From positions 3,596,001 to 3,660,000 of the forward strand of contig CAWBUD010000002.1 of the NCBI GenBank assembly GCA_963791945.1: a DNA stretch of 64,000 nt. The letters run 5' to 3'. Made by a program: the position numbers and the translations under genes. Positions 33,500-41,757 of the stretch are shown here, in pieces. Source of the DNA: PALSA-1003 sp963791945 (GTDB lineage Bacteria > Pseudomonadota > Gammaproteobacteria > Burkholderiales > Casimicrobiaceae). The stretch's first letter is position 1. Each line of letters opens with the position of its first letter. Under the pieces are notes generated by a model that was not told the origin of the DNA, made no database searches, and saw only the letters and a program-made list of their open reading frames with translations.

Positions 33500-34120
33500 A
33501 TGCCCGCGTCTTCCTCGAGCGACGAAGAACTGATGCTCGCGTATGCCGCCGGGGACGCCGCGGCGTTCGACCTGCTCTACGCCCGGCACAAGGGCGGCGT
33601 GTACCGCTATCTGTTGCGGCACTGTCGCCGGAGCGCAATCGCCGACGAGCTCTTCCAGGACGTGTGGTCGAACCTGATCCGCGCCCGCGCGAGCTATGCG
33701 CCCACGGCGAAGTTCACGACCTGGCTGTATCGGCTCGCGCATAACCGCTGCATCGACCAGGTCCGCGCGGACGGCCACTTGACGCTCGTCTCCGTCGACG
33801 ACGACGCACACGAGGACGTCGTGGCCTCGATTCCCGCCGCGCGCGCGGACGAGCCGCAGCAACGCGCCGAAACCCGAGAGCTGGGCGAGCGTCTGCGTGC
33901 CGCGGTGACGGCTTTGCCGCCGGCGCAGCGCGACGCCTTCCTCCTGCAGCAGGAAGGCGGCCTGTCGCTCTCCGAGATCGCGGAGCTGACCGGCGTGGGC
34001 GCCGAGACCGTCAAGAGCCGGCTCCGGTATGCGATCGTCAAGCTGCGCGGCCAGCTGGGCGGCGACCCCAAGGGCGAGCTGCGCGATCTCGACGGCGGGA
34101 TGCGGGAAGAATTGGGATGA
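33500..34120 (+). CDS. ECF-type RNA polymerase sigma factor
   Basis: 206 residues from ATG 33500. Sigma-2 region about 20-95 (LLYARHKGGVYRYLLRHC, DELFQDVWSNLIRARASYAP, FTTWLYRLAHNRCIDQVR) and sigma-4 about 135-185 (LPPAQRDAFLLQQEGGLSLSEIAE and GVGAETVKSRLRYAIVKLR). Region 3 is missing, as in ECF factors. The stop overlaps the next gene (ATGA), which is a plausible membrane anti-sigma factor. Target promoters are not evident. A start further upstream is possible but has no better ribosome binding site. Confidence 0.9.
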   Translation: MPASSSSDEELMLAYAAGDAAAFDLLYARHKGGVYRYLLRHCRRSAIADELFQDVWSNLIRARASYAPTAKFTTWLYRLAHNRCIDQVRADGHLTLVSVDDDAHEDVVASIPAARADEPQQRAETRELGERLRAAVTALPPAQRDAFLLQQEGGLSLSEIAELTGVGAETVKSRLRYAIVKLRGQLGGDPKGELRDLDGGMREELG

Positions 34121-34884
34121 GCGAGACCGAGCGCGCACGCGAAGTCGATGCGGCCTGGCGCGCGGCGAGCCGCGAGGAGCCACCGACCGCGCTGGACGCC
34201 GCTATCCGCGCCGAAGCGCGCCGCGCGGTGGGCGCCAGACCCGGAGGCGCGCATCGCCACCGGCAGTGGCGCTATCCGGCCGCCGCGGCCGCGACCGTGG
34301 CGCTGCTCGCGTTCGGCATCGCGCAGATGATCCCGCCCGAGCACATCGCGCCGGAGATCGTAGCGAAGAAGGCCGCGCCGCGCAGGCAAGAAAGTGCATC
34401 GGGCGAGCGATTCGCCGCGTCGCCTGCTCCCGGCGCGCCGGACTCGGGCAACGTCGCGGCAACCGCGCCGCGGAACGCGGCCGGCGCGAGCCTGCCATCG
34501 CCCGAAGCGCGCGGCGATCAGGCGCAGCGCGACGTCCTTGCCCAGGCGCCGAAGACCGAGGAGCAGGCATCCGCAGGCTCGGCCTATGAGCCCGAACGGC
34601 CGGCCCCGGCCATGGCAGCGTCAACGAACGCACCGAAACGCGCGCTCGCCGCCGCGCCGGTCGCCGTCGCCGAGATTACGAACCTCGACGAAGCGAAGGC
34701 GAAGCAGGCCGGGGCCGACAGCGTCGAAGCCTGGATCGCGCGCATCCGCGACCTGCGAAACCGCGGCCAGCTCGATGCCGCGACGAGAGAGCTCGCGACG
34801 TTCCGCGCCACCTACGGCGAGCGCGCCGATGCGCTGTTGCCGGCGGATCTGCGCGAGAACGCTGCGCAACCGCCCAGGCCGTAG
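34117..34884 (+). CDS. Putative anti-sigma factor, single-pass membrane protein
   Basis: 255 residues: a soluble N-terminal part (MSETERAREVDAAWRAASRE, about 1-50), one membrane segment (YPAAAAATVALLAFGIAQMI, about 52-71) and a long Ala/Pro/Glu-rich presumably periplasmic region with a helical end (AWIARIRDLRNRGQLDAATREL). The HxxxCxxC zinc motif of many anti-sigma factors is absent. Assignment rests on the 4-bp overlap with the ECF sigma gene and topology. The TAG stop is formed by a REP-like element (GTAGCCCGGGG). Confidence 0.7.
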   Translation: MSETERAREVDAAWRAASREEPPTALDAAIRAEARRAVGARPGGAHRHRQWRYPAAAAATVALLAFGIAQMIPPEHIAPEIVAKKAAPRRQESASGERFAASPAPGAPDSGNVAATAPRNAAGASLPSPEARGDQAQRDVLAQAPKTEEQASAGSAYEPERPAPAMAASTNAPKRALAAAPVAVAEITNLDEAKAKQAGADSVEAWIARIRDLRNRGQLDAATRELATFRATYGERADALLPADLRENAAQPPRP

Positions 34885-34954
34885 CCCGGGGAGAGCGCGA
34901 GGCGCGAACCCCAGGGGGCGGCCCCGGGATTCGCCCCGCTCACCCCCGGGCTAC
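34881..34954. repeat. REP-like pair in opposite orientation
   Basis: Forward copy 34881-34912 (GTAGCCCGGGGAGAGCGCGA, then GGCGCGAACCCC) and inverted copy 34923-34954 (CCCCGGGATTCGCCCCGCTC, then ACCCCCGGGCTAC). It lies between two convergent genes and could form a bidirectional transcription barrier. It supplies the stop codon of the putative anti-sigma gene. Confidence 0.85.
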
Positions 34955-34958
34955 GCTG

Positions 34959-35891
34959 TCAGCGCGCCGGCCCGACGTACAGGGGCGCCGGCTGCGTGAA
35001 ATATGCGTGCAGGATGTGGTAGACCGAGAGGTAGTTCTTCTGCTGGAAGCTCGCGTGCGAGATGCCGGCCATCACCGAGAACTGCTTGTCGGGATGCGGC
35101 AGGCGCTTGAAGAACTCGATCAGATCGTCGAACGCGGCGATACCGTCGTACTGTCCGCGCAGGATCAGCGTCGGCATCGTGATCTTTTCCGGATCGACGA
35201 TCGGAAGCCTCGAGCACATGTCGATGTAGGTCCCGTTGGGCATCGAGTCGTCGAGCGCGAGGATCGCGTCGGCGAAGGCATCGATGGTTCGACGATCGGC
35301 GGTGTCCGGATGGTCGCGCTCGAAAATCGAATACACGAACTTGCGGTCGATGGGCCGGCGCTTGGCTGCGAGAAACTCCGGGAGCTTCTTCCGGCGCTCG
35401 CGAAGCGTCGGCGCGCCTTCGCCGGTCCAGACGAAGGCGTCGAGTGCGAGGCGCGACACACGCTCGGGGTGGCTCTGCGCGAACAGCGCCGCGCGCAGCG
35501 CGCCCGACGAAATGCCGTAGGTCAGGAACGAGCGCACGCCGCGCTTGGCCGCGACGTAGTCGGTCGCGGCGGCGAGGTCGTCGGCGCCGTTGGCGATGTC
35601 GCAATAGATGTCGCGCTTCTTGTCCGAGCGGCCGTAGCCTTCCATGTCGACGGTCCAGCACACGAAGCCGCGCTGCGCGAACCAGTCCATCGCCGACGAA
35701 TCGGCCCGCCCGGGAACGCGCAGATCGAACGTCGGCTGCGAGGCCATCGACGAGCCGTGGACGAAGAGCACCGCGGGCTTCCCGTCCGGCGCGTCGACGT
35801 ACTTCTCCCAGAGGAAGAGCCGCACGTCGCCGTCCGGCGTGCGCTTATGCGCCCAGTGCTCGGCGCCCGCGACCTGCGTTGCCTTGTCCAT
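34959..35891 (-). CDS. Alpha/beta hydrolase
   Basis: 310 residues from ATG 35891 (GAGGGCACC upstream). Alpha/beta-hydrolase fold with oxyanion HGSSM after VLFVHG, nucleophile elbow GISSG, acid in LRGQYDGIAAFDD and base in GISHASFQ. No signal peptide, so cytoplasmic. Substrate unknown; esterase or haloalkane-dehalogenase-like members share this layout. It starts 8 bp after the TctC-like receptor gene stop and ends 5 bp from a REP-like pair. Last gene of the mutY-tctC-hydrolase unit. Confidence 0.88.
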   Translation of the reverse strand: MDKATQVAGAEHWAHKRTPDGDVRLFLWEKYVDAPDGKPAVLFVHGSSMASQPTFDLRVPGRADSSAMDWFAQRGFVCWTVDMEGYGRSDKKRDIYCDIANGADDLAAATDYVAAKRGVRSFLTYGISSGALRAALFAQSHPERVSRLALDAFVWTGEGAPTLRERRKKLPEFLAAKRRPIDRKFVYSIFERDHPDTADRRTIDAFADAILALDDSMPNGTYIDMCSRLPIVDPEKITMPTLILRGQYDGIAAFDDLIEFFKRLPHPDKQFSVMAGISHASFQQKNYLSVYHILHAYFTQPAPLYVGPAR

Positions 35892-35898
35892 GGTGCCC

Positions 35899-36867
35899 TC
35901 AATCCACTTTCGCACCGGTCTCGCGGATCACCTTCGCCCAGCGATCTTTCTCGACGCGATAGAACGTCCCGAACTCGGCCGGCGTCGAGCCGACGATCTC
36001 GATGCCCGCGTTCGCCATGTACGTCTTCACCGCTTCGGTCGAGAGCGCCTTCAGGACTTCGCGCTGCAGCTTCTCCACGATCGGCGCCGGCGTGCCCTTC
36101 GGCGCCATCAAGCCCATCCACACGTACGCCTCGTAGCCCGGCACGCCCGACTCGATGAGCGTCGGCACGTCGGGAAGCTGCGGCGAGCGCTTCGCGCCGG
36201 TCACGGCCAGCGCGCGGAGCTTGCCCGCCCTGATGTGTCCGACCATGCCCGCTGTCCCTGGAATCGCCGCCTGCACCACGCCCGCGATGAGATCGGTCGT
36301 CGCCTGGCCGCTGCCGCGATACGGAACATGGTTCATCTCGAGTCCGGTCATCGACGCGAGCAGCGCCATGAACAGATGCTGGCCGCTGCCGTTCCCCGAC
36401 GAAGCGTAGTCGACCTTGCCGGGCCGTTCCTTCACGTAGGCGACGAACTCCTGGAACGTCTTCACCGGCAGGGAAGGATTCACCACGAGCACGCCCGGCT
36501 CGCGGCCGATGAGCGAGATCGGCACGAAGTCTTCGAGCGGATCGTACGGCAGCTTCGAATACAGCGTCGCGCTGATGACGTTGGTCTGGGAGGCGAGCAG
36601 CAGCGTGTAGCCGTCGGGCGCCGACTTGGCCACGACGTCGGCGCCGATCGTCGCCCCGGCGCCGGGCCTGTTGTCGACGATCATCTGAGCGTCCATCGAC
36701 TTCGACATCGCCTCGGCGATGATGCGCATCGGACCGTCGACCGCGCCGCCCGGCGAGAAGGGCACGACCACGCGGATGGGGCGCGCCGGATACTCCTGCG
36801 CGGCGGACGACAAGGCTGCGCCGAGCGCGAGGATCGCGACGACGAGCGGGAGTGATCTGCGGATCAT
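35899..36867 (-). CDS. TctC/Bug-family solute-binding protein
   Basis: 322 residues with a signal peptide (1-23, ending LSSAAQ), then the Bug fold: YPARPIRVVVPFSPGGAVDG at the N-terminus, VDNRPGAGATIGADVVAKS, YASSGNGSGQHLFMALL and VPYRGSGQATTDLIAG. These periplasmic receptors bind carboxylates or other small anions; most are orphan in betaproteobacteria, as here, since no TctA/TctB membrane genes are adjacent. The ATG overlaps the mutY stop by 4 bp (ATGA), an unusual coupling of a DNA-repair gene with a solute receptor. Confidence 0.92.
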   Translation of the reverse strand: MIRRSLPLVVAILALGAALSSAAQEYPARPIRVVVPFSPGGAVDGPMRIIAEAMSKSMDAQMIVDNRPGAGATIGADVVAKSAPDGYTLLLASQTNVISATLYSKLPYDPLEDFVPISLIGREPGVLVVNPSLPVKTFQEFVAYVKERPGKVDYASSGNGSGQHLFMALLASMTGLEMNHVPYRGSGQATTDLIAGVVQAAIPGTAGMVGHIRAGKLRALAVTGAKRSPQLPDVPTLIESGVPGYEAYVWMGLMAPKGTPAPIVEKLQREVLKALSTEAVKTYMANAGIEIVGSTPAEFGTFYRVEKDRWAKVIRETGAKVD

Positions 36868-37916
36868 TGCGACGCCCTTTCCCGAAGCAGCTTCTTGATC
36901 GGCGCTGGCAGCGCCGCGCCGCCGACTTCGCTGAGCGGCAGCCAGAGCAGTCCAGGCTCCTCGGCGCGCCGCGGGAGCCCAAGCACAGCGCAGGGCCGGG
37001 GATGCAGCGTCAGCCGGAAGTGCGTGAACCCGTGCTCGATCGCCGGCAGCGGCGCCTGCGGCGCGACTTCGGCGGCGAAGCGCGCCTGGCAATGCGCCAC
37101 CACGTCCGCATCGGGCGCGAGCTCCGGCAGGCTCCACAATCCCGCCCATACGCCCGTCGACGGACGCTTCTCCAGCAGCACTTCTCCGTGCCGCTGCAGC
37201 AGCAGCACCGACACCACGCGCTGCGGCAACGCCCGCTTCGGCCGCGGCGCGGGGAGCGAATCGATCCGGGCTTCGCGGCGCGCGCTGCAGTCGCGGGCGA
37301 CCGGACAAACATCGCAGCGCGGCGAGCGTCGCAGGCACACGGTCGCGCCGAGGTCCATCAGCGCCTGAGTATAGGTTTCGATCTCGCGCTCGGGCAGGAG
37401 CGATTCGGCATGCTGCCACAGCCTGCGCTCGACTCCCCCGTCGCCGGGAAAGCCGTCGATGCCCGCGTGCCGCGCGAGCACGCGCTTGACGTTGCCGTCG
37501 AGGATCGCGCCGCGCTCGCCGAATGCGAACCCGGCGATCGCCGCCGCCGTCGAGCGGCCGATGCCGGGAAGCGCCGCGATGGCCCCGGTGTCGTGCGGAA
37601 ACGCGCCGCCGTGCTCCGCGACGATGGTCTTCGCCGCGCGATGCAGCAGGTGCGCGCGGCGGTAGTACCCGAGCCCGCTCCAGAGCTCGAGCACCCGCTC
37701 GACCGATGCGGCGGCGAGAGCCGCGACGTCGGGAAACGCGGCGACGAACCGCTCGTAGTAGGGAATCACGGTCGAGACCTGCGTCTGCTGCAGCATGATC
37801 TCCGAGATCCAGACGCGATACGCATCGGGTTCGCGCTGCCACGGCAGGTCGTGCCGGCCGTGCCGCCTCTGCCACGAGATCAACTGCGATGCGAAGCTCG
37901 GCGGCGAGGAAGGCAA
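36864..37916 (-). CDS. mutY: A/G-specific adenine DNA glycosylase
   Basis: 350 residues. It removes adenine mispaired with 8-oxoguanine. HhH-GPD domain with catalytic glutamate in WISEIMLQQTQVSTV, helix-hairpin-helix LPGIGRSTAAAI and catalytic aspartate in ILDGNVKRVLAR; the [4Fe-4S] cluster ligands follow the C-x6-C-x2-C-x5-C spacing in CLRRSPRCDVCPVARDC. The C-terminal NUDIX-like domain (LLQRHGEVLLEKRPSTGVWAGLWSLPE) recognises the oxoG strand. Start is TTG 37916, as no ATG or GTG occurs before residue 40; it lies 8 bp after the cpoB stop. Confidence 0.95.
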   Translation of the reverse strand: MPSSPPSFASQLISWQRRHGRHDLPWQREPDAYRVWISEIMLQQTQVSTVIPYYERFVAAFPDVAALAAASVERVLELWSGLGYYRRAHLLHRAAKTIVAEHGGAFPHDTGAIAALPGIGRSTAAAIAGFAFGERGAILDGNVKRVLARHAGIDGFPGDGGVERRLWQHAESLLPEREIETYTQALMDLGATVCLRRSPRCDVCPVARDCSARREARIDSLPAPRPKRALPQRVVSVLLLQRHGEVLLEKRPSTGVWAGLWSLPELAPDADVVAHCQARFAAEVAPQAPLPAIEHGFTHFRLTLHPRPCAVLGLPRRAEEPGLLWLPLSEVGGAALPAPIKKLLRERASQ

Positions 37917-37924
37917 ACTGCGGC

Positions 37925-38854
37925 CTACCGGCCCGCGAGACGCTGGCGTGCCTTCCCGGCGGCTTCGGTACCGGGATATTTCGCGACGATTTCCTCCAGC
38001 GTGCGTCGCATGCCGGCATTATCGCGGAGCTCGGAGTAGCAGCTCGCCATATTGAGCAGCGCGTCCGGCACTTTCTGGCTGTCCGGATAGGTCGCGATCA
38101 TCTGCCGCTGCGTCGCGATCGCGGCGCGGTAGTCATGAAGCGCGTATTGCGCGTTGCCCGCCCAGTACATCGCAGACGGCGCCAGCGCGCTCTTCGGGTT
38201 CGCCCGCGCGAACGTCTGAAAGCTCGCGACCGCTGCAGCGTAGTTGCCGTTCTTGAACTGATCGAGCGCGGCGTCGTAGGTGCGCTGCTCGGTGACGACG
38301 TCCGCCGCGGACGAGAGCGAGCCGCGCGTGCCGGGCGGCGGCGGGCCTGCGCCGGGTGGGAGCGGGCCCGCACCGGGTGGCGCGGGGCTGCCCGGCAAAG
38401 GCGCATTGTCTCCCGTGGAAGGCGGACCGCCTTGTCCGGCAGCCGGCGGCGAGCCGCCCGCCGCCGTCTCCAGCTTGCGCAGGCGGCCGTCGAGATCGAG
38501 ATACAGGTCGCGCTGGCGCTTCTGCGCCTGCTCCAGCTCGTAGGAGAGCACCTCGTATTGACCGCGCAGCTTGGCGAGATCGCTCTTGATCTGCTCGACG
38601 TCGCGCAAGAGATCGCCGAGGCCCTGGCCCTTGACGGTGTCCTCGAGCAAGCGCAGCCGTTCCTGCAGCGAACCTTCGAGTCGGTCGACGCGGCCGCGGA
38701 GCTGCTCGATGCGCTGGCGGGCCTCGTCGTCCTCGAAGAACGCGCCCCGGGCGGGCGTCGCCGCGAGCTGGGCAACCAGCGCGAACACAAGCACCAGCGG
38801 CGCGAGAAGACGACTCGCACGGCCCTGGGGCCTCACGCGGCTACGCGCGAGCAA
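37925..38854 (-). CDS. cpoB: Cell division coordinator CpoB (Tol-Pal associated)
   Basis: 309 residues from TTG 38854 (GGGGG 7 bp upstream; GTG 38836 also possible). Signal peptide to about residue 38, N-terminal trimerising coiled coil (RQRIEQLRGRVDRLEGSLQE to about 110), a Gly/Pro-rich linker with repeated PPGAGP, and C-terminal TPR repeats (YDAALDQFKNGNYAAAVASF, MYWAGNAQYALHDYRAAIAT). CpoB links outer-membrane constriction by Tol-Pal with peptidoglycan synthesis. It follows pal by 31 bp. Last gene of tolB-pal-cpoB. Confidence 0.92.
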   Translation of the reverse strand: MLARSRVRPQGRASRLLAPLVLVFALVAQLAATPARGAFFEDDEARQRIEQLRGRVDRLEGSLQERLRLLEDTVKGQGLGDLLRDVEQIKSDLAKLRGQYEVLSYELEQAQKRQRDLYLDLDGRLRKLETAAGGSPPAAGQGGPPSTGDNAPLPGSPAPPGAGPLPPGAGPPPPGTRGSLSSAADVVTEQRTYDAALDQFKNGNYAAAVASFQTFARANPKSALAPSAMYWAGNAQYALHDYRAAIATQRQMIATYPDSQKVPDALLNMASCYSELRDNAGMRRTLEEIVAKYPGTEAAGKARQRLAGR

Positions 38855-38885
38855 GCGCTTGCCCCCTCTCTCTCACCGCGGCTCT

Positions 38886-39455
38886 CTATTCTCCCGCGTA
38901 CACGAAGTCGTCACGCCGGTTCTCGGCCCAGGCGCCTTCGTCGTGTCCCGGATTGCGCGGTTTCTCCTTGCCGAAGCTGACGGTCTCGATCTGCTGATCG
39001 GTAGCCCCGTCGAGCAGCATCATCCGCTTCACCGCGTCGGCGCGACGCTGGCCGAGCGCGATGTTGTACTCGCGGCTGCCGCGCTCGTCGCAATTGCCCT
39101 GGATGGTCATCCGGGCCGAGCGATGGGCCTGCAGGTACTTGCCGTGCGCATCGATCAGCGGCCGGTAGTCGTCCTTGACCGCGTAGCTGTCGAAGTCGAA
39201 GAAGACGCTTCGCTTGGACAGGATGCTGCGCGGATCGCGCAGCGGATTGCCTTCGCCGGTCGCCGTGCCCGAGACGTTCGCGCCGGTCGTGCCGGACGTC
39301 GCGGCACCCGCGTTGTTTCCGGTGGCGACGTTGCGCTCTTCGACGGCGGCGGCCTTTTCGGCCGGAGGATTCTGCTGGCATCCGGCCAGCACCACCGCCA
39401 GAGCGATGCCCGTCCAGAGGGCCAGCCTGGAAATGCGTAAATCGTGCTTTCTCAT
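38886..39455 (-). CDS. pal: Peptidoglycan-associated lipoprotein Pal
   Basis: 189 residues from ATG 39455. Lipoprotein signal with VVLAGC (cysteine near 26), a Thr/Gly/Ala-rich linker, and an OmpA-like peptidoglycan-binding domain (about 80-185) containing VFFDFDSYAVKDDY and the Pal signature IQGNCDERGSREYNIALGQR. Anchored in the outer membrane and bound to peptidoglycan, it partners TolB. It lies 41 bp after tolB. Confidence 0.95.
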   Translation of the reverse strand: MRKHDLRISRLALWTGIALAVVLAGCQQNPPAEKAAAVEERNVATGNNAGAATSGTTGANVSGTATGEGNPLRDPRSILSKRSVFFDFDSYAVKDDYRPLIDAHGKYLQAHRSARMTIQGNCDERGSREYNIALGQRRADAVKRMMLLDGATDQQIETVSFGKEKPRNPGHDEGAWAENRRDDFVYAGE

Positions 39456-39496
39456 CGTCGATCTCCTGTTCTTGTTTGCTGCTCTCGTGCGAGTCG

Positions 39497-40783
39497 CTAC
39501 TTCGTGAGCGGCCCCCACGCGGGCTCGCGCACATCGCTCGCCGCGGCGGTGAGCCGCTGCTTCACGCGACCGTCGCTGGAGACCGCGGCCAATATACCAC
39601 GCCCTCCCACCTCGGAAGCGTACAGGATCAGCTTGCCGTTCGGCGCGATCGACGGCGATTCGTCGAGCTGGCCTTGCGTCAGCACCTGCATCTGGCGCGT
39701 CGCGAAATCCTCGATCGCCAGGTTGAAGCGGCCGCCATCGCGGCGCACGAATACGAATCCTTTGCCGTCGGGAAGATGCCGCGGCGAAACGTTGTAGTTG
39801 CCCTCGAAGGTCATCCGCTCGACCGTTCCGGTGCCGAGCGTGAACCGGTAGATCTGCGGGCTGCCGCCGCGATCCGAAGTGAACAGGATCGATTTGCCGT
39901 CGGGCGAGAAATTGGCCTCGGTGTCGATGCCCGGCGAGCTCATCAGCCGCTGCGCGCCCGTGCCGTCGGGGTTGATGAGGAAGATGTGCGATCCGCCCTC
40001 GAACGAGAGCGTCACCGCGAGCCTGCGGCCGTCCGGCGCCCAGTTCGGCGCGCTGTTGCTGCCGCGGAAATTCGCGAGCAGGCTTCGCCGTCCGGTGGTG
40101 AGCGACTGGATGTAGATGACCGGCTTGCGGTTCTCCAGCGACACATACGCGATCCGCGTGCCGTCGGGCGACCACGAGGGCGAGAGCAGCGGCTCGTTCG
40201 AGGTAACGATCGTCTGCGGGTTGTAGCCGTCCGCGTCGGCGACCAGCAGCTCGTAGCGCGGCCCCTGCTTGGTGATGTAGGCGATGCGGGTGGAGAACAC
40301 CCCGCGGTCGCCTGTCAGCTTCTCGTAAATAACGTCGGCGATCTGGTGGGCGGTGGCGCGGAACTGCGCCGGAGCGACGACATAGGAGAGTCCCGCGAGC
40401 TGCGTCGCCTTGACGACGTCGACCAGGAAAAAGCGCACCTCCACGCGGCCGTCGGCTTGCGGGGTCGCGTTCCCGACCACGACGGCGTCGGCGCCTCGCG
40501 CGGTCCAGTCGCCGGGGCGAACGTCCTCGGTACGCACCGGCCGCGGGCTCACGCCGGTCGGATCGACGAGCTTGAACAGTCCGCTGCGGTTGAGATCCGC
40601 GGCGACGATTTCGGTCAGGGGATACGGGTAGTTCGCTTCGCCGGCGAACGGGACGATGGCGATCGGGATCGTCGTGCCGCCGCCGCCGATGATCTCGATG
40701 GTGAGCTGGGCGCGCGCGCTGGAGGCGAGCACGACTGCTGCGGCTGCAACCAGCAGCGAAATGAAGCGAAGCGTGTGGATCAT
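39497..40783 (-). CDS. tolB: Tol-Pal system periplasmic protein TolB
   Basis: 428 residues: signal peptide (1-25, ASSARA-QL), N-terminal domain (about 30-160) and a six-bladed beta-propeller with repeated PDG motifs such as LSPSWSPDGTRIAYVSLENR, PNWAPDGRRLAVTLS and ANFSPDGKSILFTSDRGG. It connects Pal and TolA in the periplasm. Followed by pal and cpoB; tolQ, tolR and tolA are not upstream, where rlpA-rodA-mrdA lie instead, so the Tol-Pal genes are split in this genome. Confidence 0.96.
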   Translation of the reverse strand: MIHTLRFISLLVAAAAVVLASSARAQLTIEIIGGGGTTIPIAIVPFAGEANYPYPLTEIVAADLNRSGLFKLVDPTGVSPRPVRTEDVRPGDWTARGADAVVVGNATPQADGRVEVRFFLVDVVKATQLAGLSYVVAPAQFRATAHQIADVIYEKLTGDRGVFSTRIAYITKQGPRYELLVADADGYNPQTIVTSNEPLLSPSWSPDGTRIAYVSLENRKPVIYIQSLTTGRRSLLANFRGSNSAPNWAPDGRRLAVTLSFEGGSHIFLINPDGTGAQRLMSSPGIDTEANFSPDGKSILFTSDRGGSPQIYRFTLGTGTVERMTFEGNYNVSPRHLPDGKGFVFVRRDGGRFNLAIEDFATRQMQVLTQGQLDESPSIAPNGKLILYASEVGGRGILAAVSSDGRVKQRLTAAASDVREPAWGPLTK

Positions 40784-40851
40784 CGGGACGTTGGCGGATT
40801 GGAATTATAACGAACGGGCGCCGCGATCCGGGTCACGCGCCTGAATCCGGC

Positions 40852-41757
40852 TCATGGCGCCTTGATGGTGCTGTCGAGTCCCAGCGCGGAGCGCAGCCGG
40901 TCGGCGGTCCGCCTGGCGTCATCGCGTGTGGGATATGGTCCTACGCTCACGCGGTAGAGCCCCCCCTGCTCGTGTACCTTCGCTTCGACGCCGAGGGGCG
41001 CGATTTGGTTCGCGACGTGCTCGACGAACGCCTGCGCGTTGACGTTGTTGGCGAACGCGCCGAGCTGCACCACGAAACCGCCCGCGGCCTGCCCGACCGG
41101 AATCGTCGCCTCGACGGCGGGCTCGCTCGCCGCGAGGGTCGGCAGCGGCAGCACCGGTTGCGGCGGCGCGCCGCCCGGGAACACGCTTTCGACTTCGACT
41201 TCGCCGCTGCCGTTCTGGGCGATGCCGATGCGATACGCGGCGGCATAGGAAAGATCGATGATGCGTCCGGCGTGAAACGGTCCGCGATCGTTCACGCGCA
41301 CGACCACGCTCTTGCCCGTGGCGAGGCTCGTCACGCGGGCGTACGAGGGGAGCGCGAGCGTCGGATGCGCCGCGGTCATCGCGTACATGTCGTAGAACTC
41401 GCCGGTCGAGGTCTTCTGGTTGTGGAACTTGCGGCCGTACCACGAGGCCAGCCCTCGCTCCCTGTACGGCCGGAGGCTCGTCGCCGGTACGTAGTCGCGG
41501 CCGAACACCGAGTACGGACGATTCGCGAAGCGGCTCAAGGGCTCGAGCCGCGGCACCGCGTCGGGCAGCACATCGAGATTGCCGGGCGGATGCTCGCCCG
41601 GCCCGTCGTCCTTGTAGTAGCCGCCGCGCCGCTCGGGCGCGGGCGACGGAGCCCGGGAGACGCCCGCCGCGGGCCCTTCCCCTTGCGTCCCCAGCTTCGG
41701 CGCCGCGCCGCACGCCGTAAGCACCAGCACGATCGCGGCGGCTCCCGCCGCTCTCAC
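40852..41757 (-). CDS. rlpA: RlpA septal-ring lytic transglycosylase with SPOR domain
   Basis: 301 residues from GTG 41757, overlapping the rodA stop (GTGA). Lipoprotein signal with LVLTAC, a linker with YYKDDGPGEHPPG, a DPBB (RlpA) domain (about 105-190) with GLASWYGRKFHNQKTSTGE, the histidine in TAAHPTLALP and aspartate in RVNDRGPF that are catalytic in Pseudomonas RlpA, and a C-terminal SPOR domain (GGFVVQLGAFANNVNAQAFV) that binds denuded glycan strands. Last gene of the mre-mrd-rodA-rlpA series. A shorter DPBB lipoprotein is at 50980. Confidence 0.93.
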   Translation of the reverse strand: MRAAGAAAIVLVLTACGAAPKLGTQGEGPAAGVSRAPSPAPERRGGYYKDDGPGEHPPGNLDVLPDAVPRLEPLSRFANRPYSVFGRDYVPATSLRPYRERGLASWYGRKFHNQKTSTGEFYDMYAMTAAHPTLALPSYARVTSLATGKSVVVRVNDRGPFHAGRIIDLSYAAAYRIGIAQNGSGEVEVESVFPGGAPPQPVLPLPTLAASEPAVEATIPVGQAAGGFVVQLGAFANNVNAQAFVEHVANQIAPLGVEAKVHEQGGLYRVSVGPYPTRDDARRTADRLRSALGLDSTIKAP

